Source of the DNA: Alphaproteobacteria bacterium
GTDB taxonomy: Bacteria > Pseudomonadota > Alphaproteobacteria > Rhizobiales > JAKIUO01
NCBI GenBank assembly: GCA_024280475.1
Contig: JAJRQA010000233.1
Location: 1-34,554 of the forward strand
Direction of reading: 5' to 3'
DNA: 34,554 nucleotides
Position numbers and translations under genes: made by a program. Numbering within the stretch: the first letter of the stretch is position 1; each line of letters begins with the position of its first letter. The notes below the pieces were generated by a model. That model did no database searches and was not told the origin of the DNA. It was given only the letters and a program-made list of their open reading frames with translations. Below are positions 6,753 through 14,929 of the stretch, piece by piece.

Positions 6753-7259
6753 ATGGCGAAGACAGATGAAGTCAGCGATGAAGAAACCGGCGATGGTGTG
6801 GAAAATGCCGTAAGTGATGGCAAAAAGAAACTCCCGATGATGATGATCATAGTCGGTGCTGTTGTGGTGCTTGCTGGTGGAGCTGGCGGAGCCTATTTTA
6901 TGGGGATGTTTGGCGGCGCCCCGATGAGTGATCAAACGTCTAAATCTCAAGCGCCATCGATTTACTTCGATATTCCAGAAATGGTGGTCAATCTGGCATC
7001 CGGGCGCAAGCGGCCACAATATCTTAAATTGAAAATTGCTATTGAGGCAGACAGCCAGGAGAATATTGATGCGCTGACGCCGAAAATGCCACGTATTCAG
7101 GACATGTTTCAAATTTATCTGCGCGAAATGCGGCGCTCCGATCTGGAAGGATCAGCAGGGGTGTATCGCCTCAAAAACGAACTGATGCGGCGGATCAATA
7201 TCACTATTCATCCTGCCGAAATAAAGCGTGTTTTGTTTAAGGAAATTATCATCCAGTAG
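6753..7259 (+). CDS. fliL: Flagellar basal body-associated protein FliL
   Basis: FliL is a single-pass inner membrane protein around the MS ring and stator units. The 168-residue product has an acidic cytoplasmic N-terminus, KKK before a hydrophobic segment at about 28-49, and a periplasmic domain with IYFDIPEMVVNLASGRKRPQ (residues around 70-90) and YLKLKIAIE. The C-terminal RRINITIHPAEIKRVLFKEI is typical of the family's stator-like fold. AGGAGA is placed eight to nine bases before the ATG. It leads fliL-fliM-DUF6468-motE-like, preceded by CtrA-like and ftr-like sites. Confidence 0.94.
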   Translation: MAKTDEVSDEETGDGVENAVSDGKKKLPMMMIIVGAVVVLAGGAGGAYFMGMFGGAPMSDQTSKSQAPSIYFDIPEMVVNLASGRKRPQYLKLKIAIEADSQENIDALTPKMPRIQDMFQIYLREMRRSDLEGSAGVYRLKNELMRRINITIHPAEIKRVLFKEIIIQ

Positions 7260-7312
7260 CCCTTTGATCGATGAATCGAAAAAGACAGGGTTGGGAATAG
7301 GAGATCAGATTG

Positions 7313-8590
7313 ATGACTTCAGGTGGTGATGGAAACCAGGATGATTTGGCAGATGCATGGGGGGCTGATATGGGCCTCGATGATGATGGTGATATAGGCA
7401 TCAAGAAAGAGGGAGGAGATCAAGATGATCTCGCTTCTTCCTGGGGTGCCGATACTGGCCTTGAAGATGATGAAGGTGGCCAGGATGACCTCGCTGCGTC
7501 GTGGGGTGCCGATCTTGGTATTGAGGGGGATGGCGAGGGAGGCGGGGATGATGTGGCCGCTCAATGGGCGTCACTGGTTGACGGTGGAATGGATGAAAGC
7601 TCAAGTGAGCGAGCTGCCAGATTGCTTTCCCAAGGTGAGATCGACAGCCTTTTGGGATTTAAGGCAAGTGAGGGTGACGACAAAGATCTGACCGGCATAA
7701 AAGCAATTTTGAATTCGGGAATTGTGTCGTATGAGCGTTTGCCAATGCTCGAAATTATCTTTGACCGGTTGGTGCGGTTGCTGACGACAAGCCTGCGGAA
7801 CTTCACGTCGGATAATGTAGAAGTTACCCTCGATTCGATCACTACAATTCGCTTTGGCGAATATATGAATTCTATTCCTCTGCCTGCCATGCTGGCGGTG
7901 TTTCATGCCAGGGAATGGGATAATTTTGGCATGGTAACGGTTGAGTCCAACCTGATTTATTCTATTGTTGATGTGTTGTTGGGGGGGCGCGGATCTGATG
8001 CTATTCGCATTGAGGGTCGACCATATACAACGATCGAAACAAATCTCGTCAAACGTATGATCGAGGTCGTACTGGAAGATACCGAGAACGCTTTTCGGCC
8101 ACTGTCACCAGTCAAATTCGACCTTGACCGCCTCGAGACCAACCCACGTTTCGCGACTATTGCCAGAGAATCAAATGCCGCCATCCGGGTCGAGCTTCGG
8201 ATAGATATGGAGGATCGTGGCGGTCGTATTGAAGTGGTGTTGCCTCTCTCGACCCTGGAACCTATCCGTGAGCTTTTGCTGCAAGGGTTCATGGGGGAGA
8301 AATTGGGTAATGACACAATCTGGGAAGAGCATCTGGCCCATGAGATCTGGAACACAGAATTGCCTGTTGAGGCGATCTTGTCCGAGATGAGCATGCCCTT
8401 GCAACGATTAATGAAATTGCAAGTTGGAGAGACCGTTATGCTGGAGTGTGCGCCAAATGATCCCATTTCTATCAAGAGTGGAAATATCGCTTTGGGTGAG
8501 GGGATCATGGGTAGCAAAAACGGCCATGTTGCTGTTCGCCTTAATCGCGGCATTGGTGTACAGGACGAAGGCATTGATGGAGCGCTTTAA
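7313..8590 (+). CDS. fliM: Flagellar motor switch protein FliM with repeated acidic N-terminus
   Basis: FliM is the C-ring switch protein that binds CheY-P and sets rotation direction. The conserved part runs from LSQGEIDSLLGF (about 105-116, the CheY-P binding helix) through the middle domain (SYERLPMLEIIFDRLVR; TTIRFGEYMNSIPLPAML) to the C-terminal FliN-like domain (LKLQVGETVMLECAPNDPI). Unusually, residues 1-90 hold three near-identical units QDDLADAWGAD (9-19), QDDLASSWGAD (37-47) and QDDLAASWGAD (57-67), plus a degenerate DDVAAQWASL (79-88). At 425 residues it is longer than E. coli FliM. The start is the ATG at 7313 (AGGAG nine bases upstream); a TTG lies just before it. Confidence 0.94.
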   Translation: MTSGGDGNQDDLADAWGADMGLDDDGDIGIKKEGGDQDDLASSWGADTGLEDDEGGQDDLAASWGADLGIEGDGEGGGDDVAAQWASLVDGGMDESSSERAARLLSQGEIDSLLGFKASEGDDKDLTGIKAILNSGIVSYERLPMLEIIFDRLVRLLTTSLRNFTSDNVEVTLDSITTIRFGEYMNSIPLPAMLAVFHAREWDNFGMVTVESNLIYSIVDVLLGGRGSDAIRIEGRPYTTIETNLVKRMIEVVLEDTENAFRPLSPVKFDLDRLETNPRFATIARESNAAIRVELRIDMEDRGGRIEVVLPLSTLEPIRELLLQGFMGEKLGNDTIWEEHLAHEIWNTELPVEAILSEMSMPLQRLMKLQVGETVMLECAPNDPISIKSGNIALGEGIMGSKNGHVAVRLNRGIGVQDEGIDGAL

Positions 8591-8688
8591 ATTCTCCTCG
8601 TGCGAGTGCTCAAAAAACGCTGCCTTGCACTTGATCACGACTCCTTTCATTGTATCAAACAGAAAATAACAGGATCGCGGGTGATATC

Positions 8689-9195
8689 ATGATTGAAGGC
8701 TCTCTTGGATTAATCGTTGAAGGACTACTGTCGACCCTTTTGGTCGCAACGATTTTCTACTGTATCAGCGTCAATCAAAAACTGGAGCGTTTGCGCGATG
8801 AGCAAAAAGGTATGCATCAGTTTATCCGTGAGCTGTCGGTGGCCACTGCCAAGGCTGACAAGGCCATTCAGGGTTTACGTGCAACCGTTCAAGATTCGGG
8901 TGAAGAGCTTGCTGGGCAAATCGACAAGGGACGTAACATGAACCGTCTTTTAAAAGGTGAAATAGAAAGTGCCGAACAAACCATGAGCAAGCTTGTCATT
9001 ATGATTGGGCACGGGGAGGCGAGCCAACATGAGCGCAGATCAACAGGCTTGCAAAATACCAACAATAGGGTCGTAGAGACGGCCAACGATCTACGTAACA
9101 CCATGCTTGGTTTCGAAGATCTGGATGTTGATACAGCGCCGCAGGGCAAGCAATCTTCTGAAGGTTTGATGGTGGATGCAAAGGGAATAATTTGA
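8689..9195 (+). CDS. DUF6468-type membrane protein of the fliM locus
   Basis: This 168-residue protein resembles the DUF6468 family regularly found between fliM and the motE-like gene in alphaproteobacteria. What can be seen: a single membrane helix at about residues 7-29 (LIVEGLLSTLLVATIFYCIS), then NQKLERLRDEQKGMHQFIRE and a long charged alpha-helical, probably coiled-coil, cytoplasmic part. The conserved block FIRELSVATAKADKAIQGLR is followed by a region with GRNMNRLLKGE. Function is unknown; the context argues for a role in motor assembly. The start ATG at 8689 was chosen because the longer frame from 8650 adds a polar extension ahead of the membrane helix. Its TGA overlaps the next gene's ATG (TGATG). 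Confidence 0.8.
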   Translation: MIEGSLGLIVEGLLSTLLVATIFYCISVNQKLERLRDEQKGMHQFIRELSVATAKADKAIQGLRATVQDSGEELAGQIDKGRNMNRLLKGEIESAEQTMSKLVIMIGHGEASQHERRSTGLQNTNNRVVETANDLRNTMLGFEDLDVDTAPQGKQSSEGLMVDAKGII

Positions 9196-9902
9196 TGAAA
9201 ACGATCCGGTTTTTACCTCTTGTTGCTCTTGCCGCCTTTTCCTTGCTGTCCTTGAAAATGGCGGGGTTGCTACTGGGCGATAAAAACATGATGACGGGGG
9301 CAGCACCTTCTATTGCCAAGGCAATACCTGATGCTCCTCGCGACAGTTCCAAGGACAAGTCGAAGGTGAAAGATGCGGGTTTGGCAGCTAAGCGGATTGG
9401 GGCCAAGAAGGCTCCGCCGAAAGACATAGTAAGCCTTACTCGCGATGATCATCGATCCAAAGCCGAAATTAATTTGCTAACGAGCCTTTCCAAGCGGCGT
9501 GAACAACTTGATGCCCGCGAAAAAGAACTTGGGCTGCGCCTCAATTTGATCAGGGCAGCGGGAAAGCGTGTTGATCAAAGAATCGCCATGCTAAAGAAAC
9601 TCGATTCAAAAATTCAGCGCTTTGCGAAAGTGCAAAAAGCGGAAAAAAAGACGCAATTTGCCATGCTGGTCAAGATGTATTCTTCTATGAAGCCCAAAGG
9701 GGCGGCACGCATTTTTAATGAACTCGATAAAAAAGTACTTTTGGGGATCATGAAAAATATGAAACCGCAGGCCATGTCTGCTATTTTAGCGGCCATGGCC
9801 CCGGCGAAAGCCCGTGAGATGACTATTTCTCTTGCCGGCATTACGCAGCAAAAATTTACCGAGAAAAACCTCGATAATCTTCCCAAAATAAACGGTAATT
9901 AG
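9195..9902 (+). CDS. MotE-like flagellar protein (MgtE intracellular-domain fold)
   Basis: The 235-residue product fits the MotE family, first described in Rhizobium as a periplasmic chaperone for MotC. It has an N-terminal signal or anchor segment (about 6-28), a Lys-rich linker, a coiled coil (about 88-150) with KRREQLDAREKELGLRLN, and a C-terminal MgtE-N-like helical domain with MYSSMKPKGAARIFNELDKK, then LGIMKNMKPQAMSAILAAM. Repeats of the type P-x3-A-x-I are the hallmark of that fold. The gene overlaps the DUF6468 stop by one base, so the pair is translationally coupled. Whether a MotC partner exists here cannot be seen; in many alphaproteobacteria the homologue occurs without MotC. Confidence 0.78.
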   Translation: MKTIRFLPLVALAAFSLLSLKMAGLLLGDKNMMTGAAPSIAKAIPDAPRDSSKDKSKVKDAGLAAKRIGAKKAPPKDIVSLTRDDHRSKAEINLLTSLSKRREQLDAREKELGLRLNLIRAAGKRVDQRIAMLKKLDSKIQRFAKVQKAEKKTQFAMLVKMYSSMKPKGAARIFNELDKKVLLGIMKNMKPQAMSAILAAMAPAKAREMTISLAGITQQKFTEKNLDNLPKINGN

Positions 9903-9986
9903 CGAAATTGTTTGTCATAAATCCAGATGTGGTTTTTGGGACATGATTGACATTTATTCGGTAATAACTTCGTGAGAATGAGCAGA

Positions 9987-10002
9987 TTATGTTGCGATTA
10001 AC
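9987..10002 (+). promoter_or_regulatory. CtrA-like box upstream of the TPR gene
   Basis: TTAT-GTTGCGA-TTAAC matches TTAA-N7-TTAAC in eight of nine fixed bases, equal to the fliL box. It lies 104 bases before the ATG at 10106. The 203-base gap before the TPR gene otherwise shows no clear terminator or promoter, so this box is the best hint that the gene has its own promoter. Confidence 0.42.
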
Positions 10003-10105
10003 TTGCCACTAGCCACCATAGGACTAGACTTACAGGTGATTCGAATGACGTGCTTGTCATATTCAGTGGCGTGGTTTTCCGATTAACAAGCACCTTGATG
10101 GGTAC

Positions 10106-13100
10106 ATGCACCTGATGAATGTCGACCGGAAATACGCCCAGAACAGCTTTCTCATTTTGCTGGCGACCCTTGTGATATCGTTGAGTGCGGTTCCAGGGTG
10201 GGCTGGTGATCATGAAGCCTCGTTGGAAGTTCGCAAGAAAAAGGGTTTTACCCGTCTTGTTTTCAGCTTTGAGCAGCTGCCAGAATATTCTTCGAAAACC
10301 ATCTCGACTGTCTTCGTTCTCAAATTTAAAAAATCTGTTGCTGTCGAGCTTGGCAATGTGGCTGCCAAGCTCCCTAATATCTTGACTATTGCGCGCCGTG
10401 ATCCTGATGGTTACGGACTGCGATTTGCTATGGTGCGGGACTTTAAAGTGAGCGTGCTAAAGGCCGGCAATTATCTCATTGTTGATTTTTTGTCAAAAAG
10501 CTGGAGAGGGCGTCCACCCGGCATCCCGCAAGATATTGTCGACAAGCTGGCCAAAGCCGTCGAGACCGCGCGTTTAGCTGCCGAGGAGCAGGCTCGTCAA
10601 GAAGCGCTACAGTCGGATCCATTGCTGGTTGAAGTTCATCATGCTGAACAACCAACCTTTCATCGTATTTCTTTTAACTGGAGCAGGTTTGTAACTGCTC
10701 AGTTCACGCGCAAGGGAAACGATGTCATCATCTTGTTTGGCGGACGCGCCATTCCCGATTTAGCTCATCTTAAAATTAATCCGCCGCCAAACCTCAAGCG
10801 CATAATGCATGTGCTGGGGCCTAAAAGCTTAAAGATCGTCATGCAGGTGGCCAAAGGCACAAAGGTGCGCGCATTTCGCGAGGGGCAGAATTACGTTGTC
10901 GACTTGACCATCAACAAGCCATTGAAACTGTCCAAAATCGAGCAAAAACTTTATGCCGCGACCGCACCAGATAGTGGGGGGCATGGCCTCCAGAAAATGG
11001 AAGAAGTTTCATTGCCTGCTATCGAGACGCAGGGGAACAACACGTCTGTAACCCCGCCTACCCAGCCAAAGGTTTTGCCAACTCGCCTGAAACAGAAGCA
11101 GACACAAACAAAGAAGCTTTCACCACCGCTGCCAGCGCGTTCTAGACAAGACATCAAAAAGATCGACGAACAGCCAAAACCTAAAACGGGGACGGTGAAT
11201 AATACTCCAAAGAAGGGAATGTCAATTGCTTCCAAAGCCCCTGTGGTATCTGCGAAAAGTCCTTCTGGCGATGTCCCCAAATTACCTGGAACTGTGGTGA
11301 TAGACGGGGCCCGCCTCTCTGGTTCGCCTGTGCGCGAGACAGCGCAAAAAGCTCCTGATCCGGCTGCGAACATCCCGGACGCGAAGACAAGTGTGCCTGC
11401 CAATGGCGTAGTGCCTCAAATAAAAACTGTGCCTCGGGGGGGCTTTAATCCACTTGCCAAACAGCAGGCAGCAAATGCTGATAAACCCTCAGCCCCCAAG
11501 CAGAACAGCAATGGAATTGAGATCGTACGCAATGAAAATAGCGTACAGCTTCGCTTTCCATTTGAGAAAGAAAAAGTAGCCGCGGCGATATTTCAGCGCA
11601 ATGAGACGTTGTGGATCTTGTTGGATAGTGCAAAGAAAATTGATCTTACAGGGGTGAAAACGCAGCTCGGCGGGATCGTTAATGATATTCGCCACAGTTG
11701 GCTAGATAAGAGCCAGTTGTTTGAATTTCATCTTTCCGGCCCGTGGCTGTCGTCGGTTTCACAACGAAATACCAATTGGAATATCAGTATTGGCGACCTT
11801 GTGACAGGCAGTTCAAAGAAGTTTAATCCAGTCAAGCGGGTTAGTAGTGCGGGCGTTGAAGAAGTCTATATTGCGACCTCATCAAAGGGACGTCTGCACC
11901 AGATCAAAGATCGACTTAGTGGGGATGATCTGCTGGTTCGAACCAGCAAGGGGCCTGCCAAAAGTGTGAAAAAGATACATGATCATGTGGAGTTTCAACT
12001 GTTTCAGACTATTCACGGGATCGTTGTTCGGCCTTTGTCTGACAGCTTGCGCGTGACGAATTCAGATCAAGGTCTCAAAATAAGCGGTGTCGATGGCTTA
12101 TATCTGTCGGGTGATCTTCAAAAAGTCATCTCTGAGGCTGATAAACCTCATAGCAAACGGCGTATTCAGGCCCGCAAACTTATTTTTAACAATGCTGCTA
12201 GCCGCGACCTTGGTAAATTCATTGCGCGGAGCTTTGATCTTGAAAAAAAGATTGTTAGCAATAGTGGACGTGCTCAGCGACGGGCACGGCTTGATCTGGC
12301 ACAGCATTGGCTATCACGCGGATTGGCCCCAGAGGCGCTTGGCATGCTGGCAATTACCGCAAGTGAAGATGAAGAAGTCCTTAAGGACCCGGTCTTCCGG
12401 CTCCTGCGAGGTATGGCCAATGTATTGTTAAGGCGTTACAAAAAGGCAGGAGAAGATCTTAAGACCAATGATCTGGTAAATAACAAGCATGCCTCCCTAT
12501 GGAGAGGCGTTGCGGCTTACAAATTGAAGAAGTTTGATCGGTCACTGGCCGAGATGAAGCGCGGCGAACCGGTCATTAAGTCTTACCTGCCAAATCAACA
12601 GGCAATGTTTCGCCTTGTCGGCGCGGATGTCGCTATTGAAAAGAAAAATCCCATTCTCGCGGGATCCGAACTCGACAATATGCCCAAGGAAGGTCTTACG
12701 CCGTTGCAAACCGCAATGAGCCGCTTCTTGGAAGGGCGGTTGATGGAGTTGCAGAACCGACCTCGCGAGGCCCTGCAACTCTATGCAGATGCGACCAAAG
12801 CTGACATTCGCCCGGTCACCGCGAAAGCTGTGTTTCATTTAACGGACCTGAGACTACGTACCGGAGAGCTGAAATCAGACGCGGGCATTGATATATTGGA
12901 GCGATTGTCGATCGTCTGGCGCGGCGATGATATTGAATTGGAAGTCCTGTACCGGCTAGCCGATCTACATCTGGCCAAAGGGCGTTACAATGAGGCATTT
13001 AATTTGATGAAGACGGCCGTCAAAGCCTTTCCAAGTTCAGCGCGTGCCCTGGCTCTGCAAGATCGCATGAAAACCCAGTTTCAGGATCTGTTTTTACAAG

Positions 13101-13894
13101 ATAAAGCAGATAGTTTGCCGCCCATCAAGGCACTTGCTTTGTTTTATGATCATAAACATATGACCCCGCCTGGACGCCTTGGGGATGAAATGATCCGCCG
13201 TCTGGCTGATCGTCTGATCAAGGTAGATTTGCTTGATAAGGCTGCCGGACTGCTGGAACATCAGGTTTCGCGGCGTTTGAAAGGGGCTGGACGGGCGCAG
13301 GTCGCTATTCGTCTGGCGATGGTCCATCTGTTACAGCAGCGTCCTAAAAAGGCGTTGAAAGCGCTTTATCAATCGCGTCAGCCTAAATTACCGACACAGG
13401 TGCGTGATGCACGAAGACTGCTCGAGGCAAGAGCTTATGCGGAACTTGGCCGGTCTGGACCGGCGCTCGAATTACTGGCACGCGACGATAGTAGTGAAGC
13501 GGGAGAAATAAAGTCTCTGGCTCTGTGGAATGGCGAAAAATGGAACCAGGCCGGGGAGCAGTATGAAAAGCTGTTGGGCGCTCAGTGGCAGATGGCAGGC
13601 GAATTGCCTGCCAAAGCCCGCATGCAGATACTACGCGCCGCTATTTCCTATACTCTTGGTGGTGATCAGCTTGGCGTTGACCGGTTGCGCGATAAATATG
13701 CGGAAAAAATGGCTCGTGGCACGGATGCCGAAGCATTTGCAATGATTACCGACCCCTTGAAATCGAATGCCAGTGCGGTTGGCCGGCTGGCGCGTGACAT
13801 TGCTGATATCGACACGCTGGAAGCCTTTATCAAGGCGTTTGGGCAGCGACTTGAGCGGACCGGTGGTCCACAAACAACGAGCACGCTAAATTAG
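10106..13894 (+). CDS. Large exported TPR protein of the flagellar locus
   Basis: This 1262-residue protein belongs to a large, poorly named TPR family found after fliM/motE-like genes in alphaproteobacteria. A signal peptide spans about 1-33 (cleavage near GWA). Three similar beta-rich modules follow at about 37-130, 173-270 and 470-565; each starts with alternating hydrophobic strands around FTRLVFSFEQL, FHRISFNWSRF or VQLRFPFEKE and ends in a strand such as NYLIVDF, NYVVDLTI or NWNISIGDL. They look like AMIN-type domains, which bind peptidoglycan or outer-membrane partners. Residues 280-468 are a Pro/Lys/Thr-rich linker. From about 725 to the end the protein is helical with TPR-like pairs. 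ATG 10115 is an equally possible start. Role is inferred only from context: periplasmic, perhaps wall-bound, motor support. Confidence 0.8.
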   Translation: MHLMNVDRKYAQNSFLILLATLVISLSAVPGWAGDHEASLEVRKKKGFTRLVFSFEQLPEYSSKTISTVFVLKFKKSVAVELGNVAAKLPNILTIARRDPDGYGLRFAMVRDFKVSVLKAGNYLIVDFLSKSWRGRPPGIPQDIVDKLAKAVETARLAAEEQARQEALQSDPLLVEVHHAEQPTFHRISFNWSRFVTAQFTRKGNDVIILFGGRAIPDLAHLKINPPPNLKRIMHVLGPKSLKIVMQVAKGTKVRAFREGQNYVVDLTINKPLKLSKIEQKLYAATAPDSGGHGLQKMEEVSLPAIETQGNNTSVTPPTQPKVLPTRLKQKQTQTKKLSPPLPARSRQDIKKIDEQPKPKTGTVNNTPKKGMSIASKAPVVSAKSPSGDVPKLPGTVVIDGARLSGSPVRETAQKAPDPAANIPDAKTSVPANGVVPQIKTVPRGGFNPLAKQQAANADKPSAPKQNSNGIEIVRNENSVQLRFPFEKEKVAAAIFQRNETLWILLDSAKKIDLTGVKTQLGGIVNDIRHSWLDKSQLFEFHLSGPWLSSVSQRNTNWNISIGDLVTGSSKKFNPVKRVSSAGVEEVYIATSSKGRLHQIKDRLSGDDLLVRTSKGPAKSVKKIHDHVEFQLFQTIHGIVVRPLSDSLRVTNSDQGLKISGVDGLYLSGDLQKVISEADKPHSKRRIQARKLIFNNAASRDLGKFIARSFDLEKKIVSNSGRAQRRARLDLAQHWLSRGLAPEALGMLAITASEDEEVLKDPVFRLLRGMANVLLRRYKKAGEDLKTNDLVNNKHASLWRGVAAYKLKKFDRSLAEMKRGEPVIKSYLPNQQAMFRLVGADVAIEKKNPILAGSELDNMPKEGLTPLQTAMSRFLEGRLMELQNRPREALQLYADATKADIRPVTAKAVFHLTDLRLRTGELKSDAGIDILERLSIVWRGDDIELEVLYRLADLHLAKGRYNEAFNLMKTAVKAFPSSARALALQDRMKTQFQDLFLQDKADSLPPIKALALFYDHKHMTPPGRLGDEMIRRLADRLIKVDLLDKAAGLLEHQVSRRLKGAGRAQVAIRLAMVHLLQQRPKKALKALYQSRQPKLPTQVRDARRLLEARAYAELGRSGPALELLARDDSSEAGEIKSLALWNGEKWNQAGEQYEKLLGAQWQMAGELPAKARMQILRAAISYTLGGDQLGVDRLRDKYAEKMARGTDAEAFAMITDPLKSNASAVGRLARDIADIDTLEAFIKAFGQRLERTGGPQTTSTLN

Positions 13895-13910
13895 GCCAGA
13901 TTTTTAAAAC

Positions 13911-14717
13911 CTATGTTTTGGCCTGATGAAGCGCATGAAGCGCAATCGCTGCGGCATTTGACACATTGAGAGAAGAAAGCGCGCCTTTCGTTGTAATATG
14001 GCAAACTTCATCGCATTGCTCTTTTGACAAGCGCCGTAACCCCTTGTCTTCGGCTCCAAGCACAATGGCAACGGGCTGGCGCTGGTCTCGCAGCGAGGGG
14101 GAGTTCTCGAAGGCATCGCTCGCTTCGCCTGCGAAGCCAATTCTCCAGAAGCCGATTTTCCCCAAGGTCTTGAGCGCTTGCGCGAGATTGCCGACATAAA
14201 TCACACTCACATGCTCTAGTGCTCCACAGGCGGATTTTGCCAAAACTCCCGTCACAGGGGGGCTGTTGCGACGTGTCATGATGACGGCGGAGGCATTGAA
14301 AACAGCACCAGAGCGTAAAATCGCACCGACATTATGAGGATCTGTGACCTGATCAAGAACAATAACCGGGCGGTCAAATGGTAGATCTTCAAGGCTTGTT
14401 TCTGGGAGCGGTTTGACTTTCACGGCGATCCCTTGATGAACGGCTCCAGGAGGTAGCAGGGCGCTGATCTCAGTCGTCGTGGACGGCGTGGCGATCACGT
14501 CAGATTGCTCGACCAGTGCTTCAAAATCCTTGAGAGCATTCATTGTGGCATATAGTTTGTCGATCTGGCGATCAGGATTTTCAAGAGCTGCCAGTACGGC
14601 GTGCCTGCCATAAAGCCAATCGTGATTACGAGCAGCGCCGCTTTTGGATTTTACTGAGCCACGTTTTTGCCAGCTTTTGTGTTGCTGTTTTTTAGGGCTT
14701 TTGGAGGGGCGAGGCAT
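13911..14717 (-). CDS. rlmB: 23S rRNA (guanosine-2'-O)-methyltransferase RlmB
   Basis: RlmB methylates the 2'-O of G2251 in the peptidyl-transferase loop of 23S rRNA. The three SPOUT motifs are all visible: motif 1 DQVTDPHNVGAILRSG (122-137, with the Asn and Arg), motif 2 VLGAEDKGLRRL (219-230), and motif 3 LSSLNVSNAAAIALH (247-261), which forms the SAM-binding knot. The N-terminus is a basic tail (1-30) followed by the substrate-binding domain starting WLYGRHAVLAAL. AAGGA is ten bases before the ATG. It is convergent with the TPR gene with only 16 bases between. Confidence 0.93.
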   Translation of the reverse strand: MPRPSKSPKKQQHKSWQKRGSVKSKSGAARNHDWLYGRHAVLAALENPDRQIDKLYATMNALKDFEALVEQSDVIATPSTTTEISALLPPGAVHQGIAVKVKPLPETSLEDLPFDRPVIVLDQVTDPHNVGAILRSGAVFNASAVIMTRRNSPPVTGVLAKSACGALEHVSVIYVGNLAQALKTLGKIGFWRIGFAGEASDAFENSPSLRDQRQPVAIVLGAEDKGLRRLSKEQCDEVCHITTKGALSSLNVSNAAAIALHALHQAKT

Positions 14718-14929
14718 AGGGAGACAGTCCTTGTTGTAAATGGGTGCAGTAGCGCACGAACGATGCCTTTGTTAACCCGTTCGTTGAGACGAAACAAGAT
14801 TGCTCTTTACCGCTTCGCTGAAAATGTTAGACTATTATCAAGTGTGAATCCGGCAAGACGCCTGACGGATCGGTTAGCAAGGGGAAAGGGCCCTTTGCCA
14901 GCCCATAATCCAGGCGCTGGAGAAAATAA

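Noticed and set aside
10951-11403. Open frame of 150 codons antisense to the TPR gene linker
   Set aside because: It reflects the low-complexity Pro/Lys/Thr linker read backwards and has no independent support.
14718-14929. tRNA gene or promoter between rlmB and ppx
   Set aside because: No cloverleaf arms or T-loop sequence were seen; a TATTAT at about 14833 has no matching -35 box.
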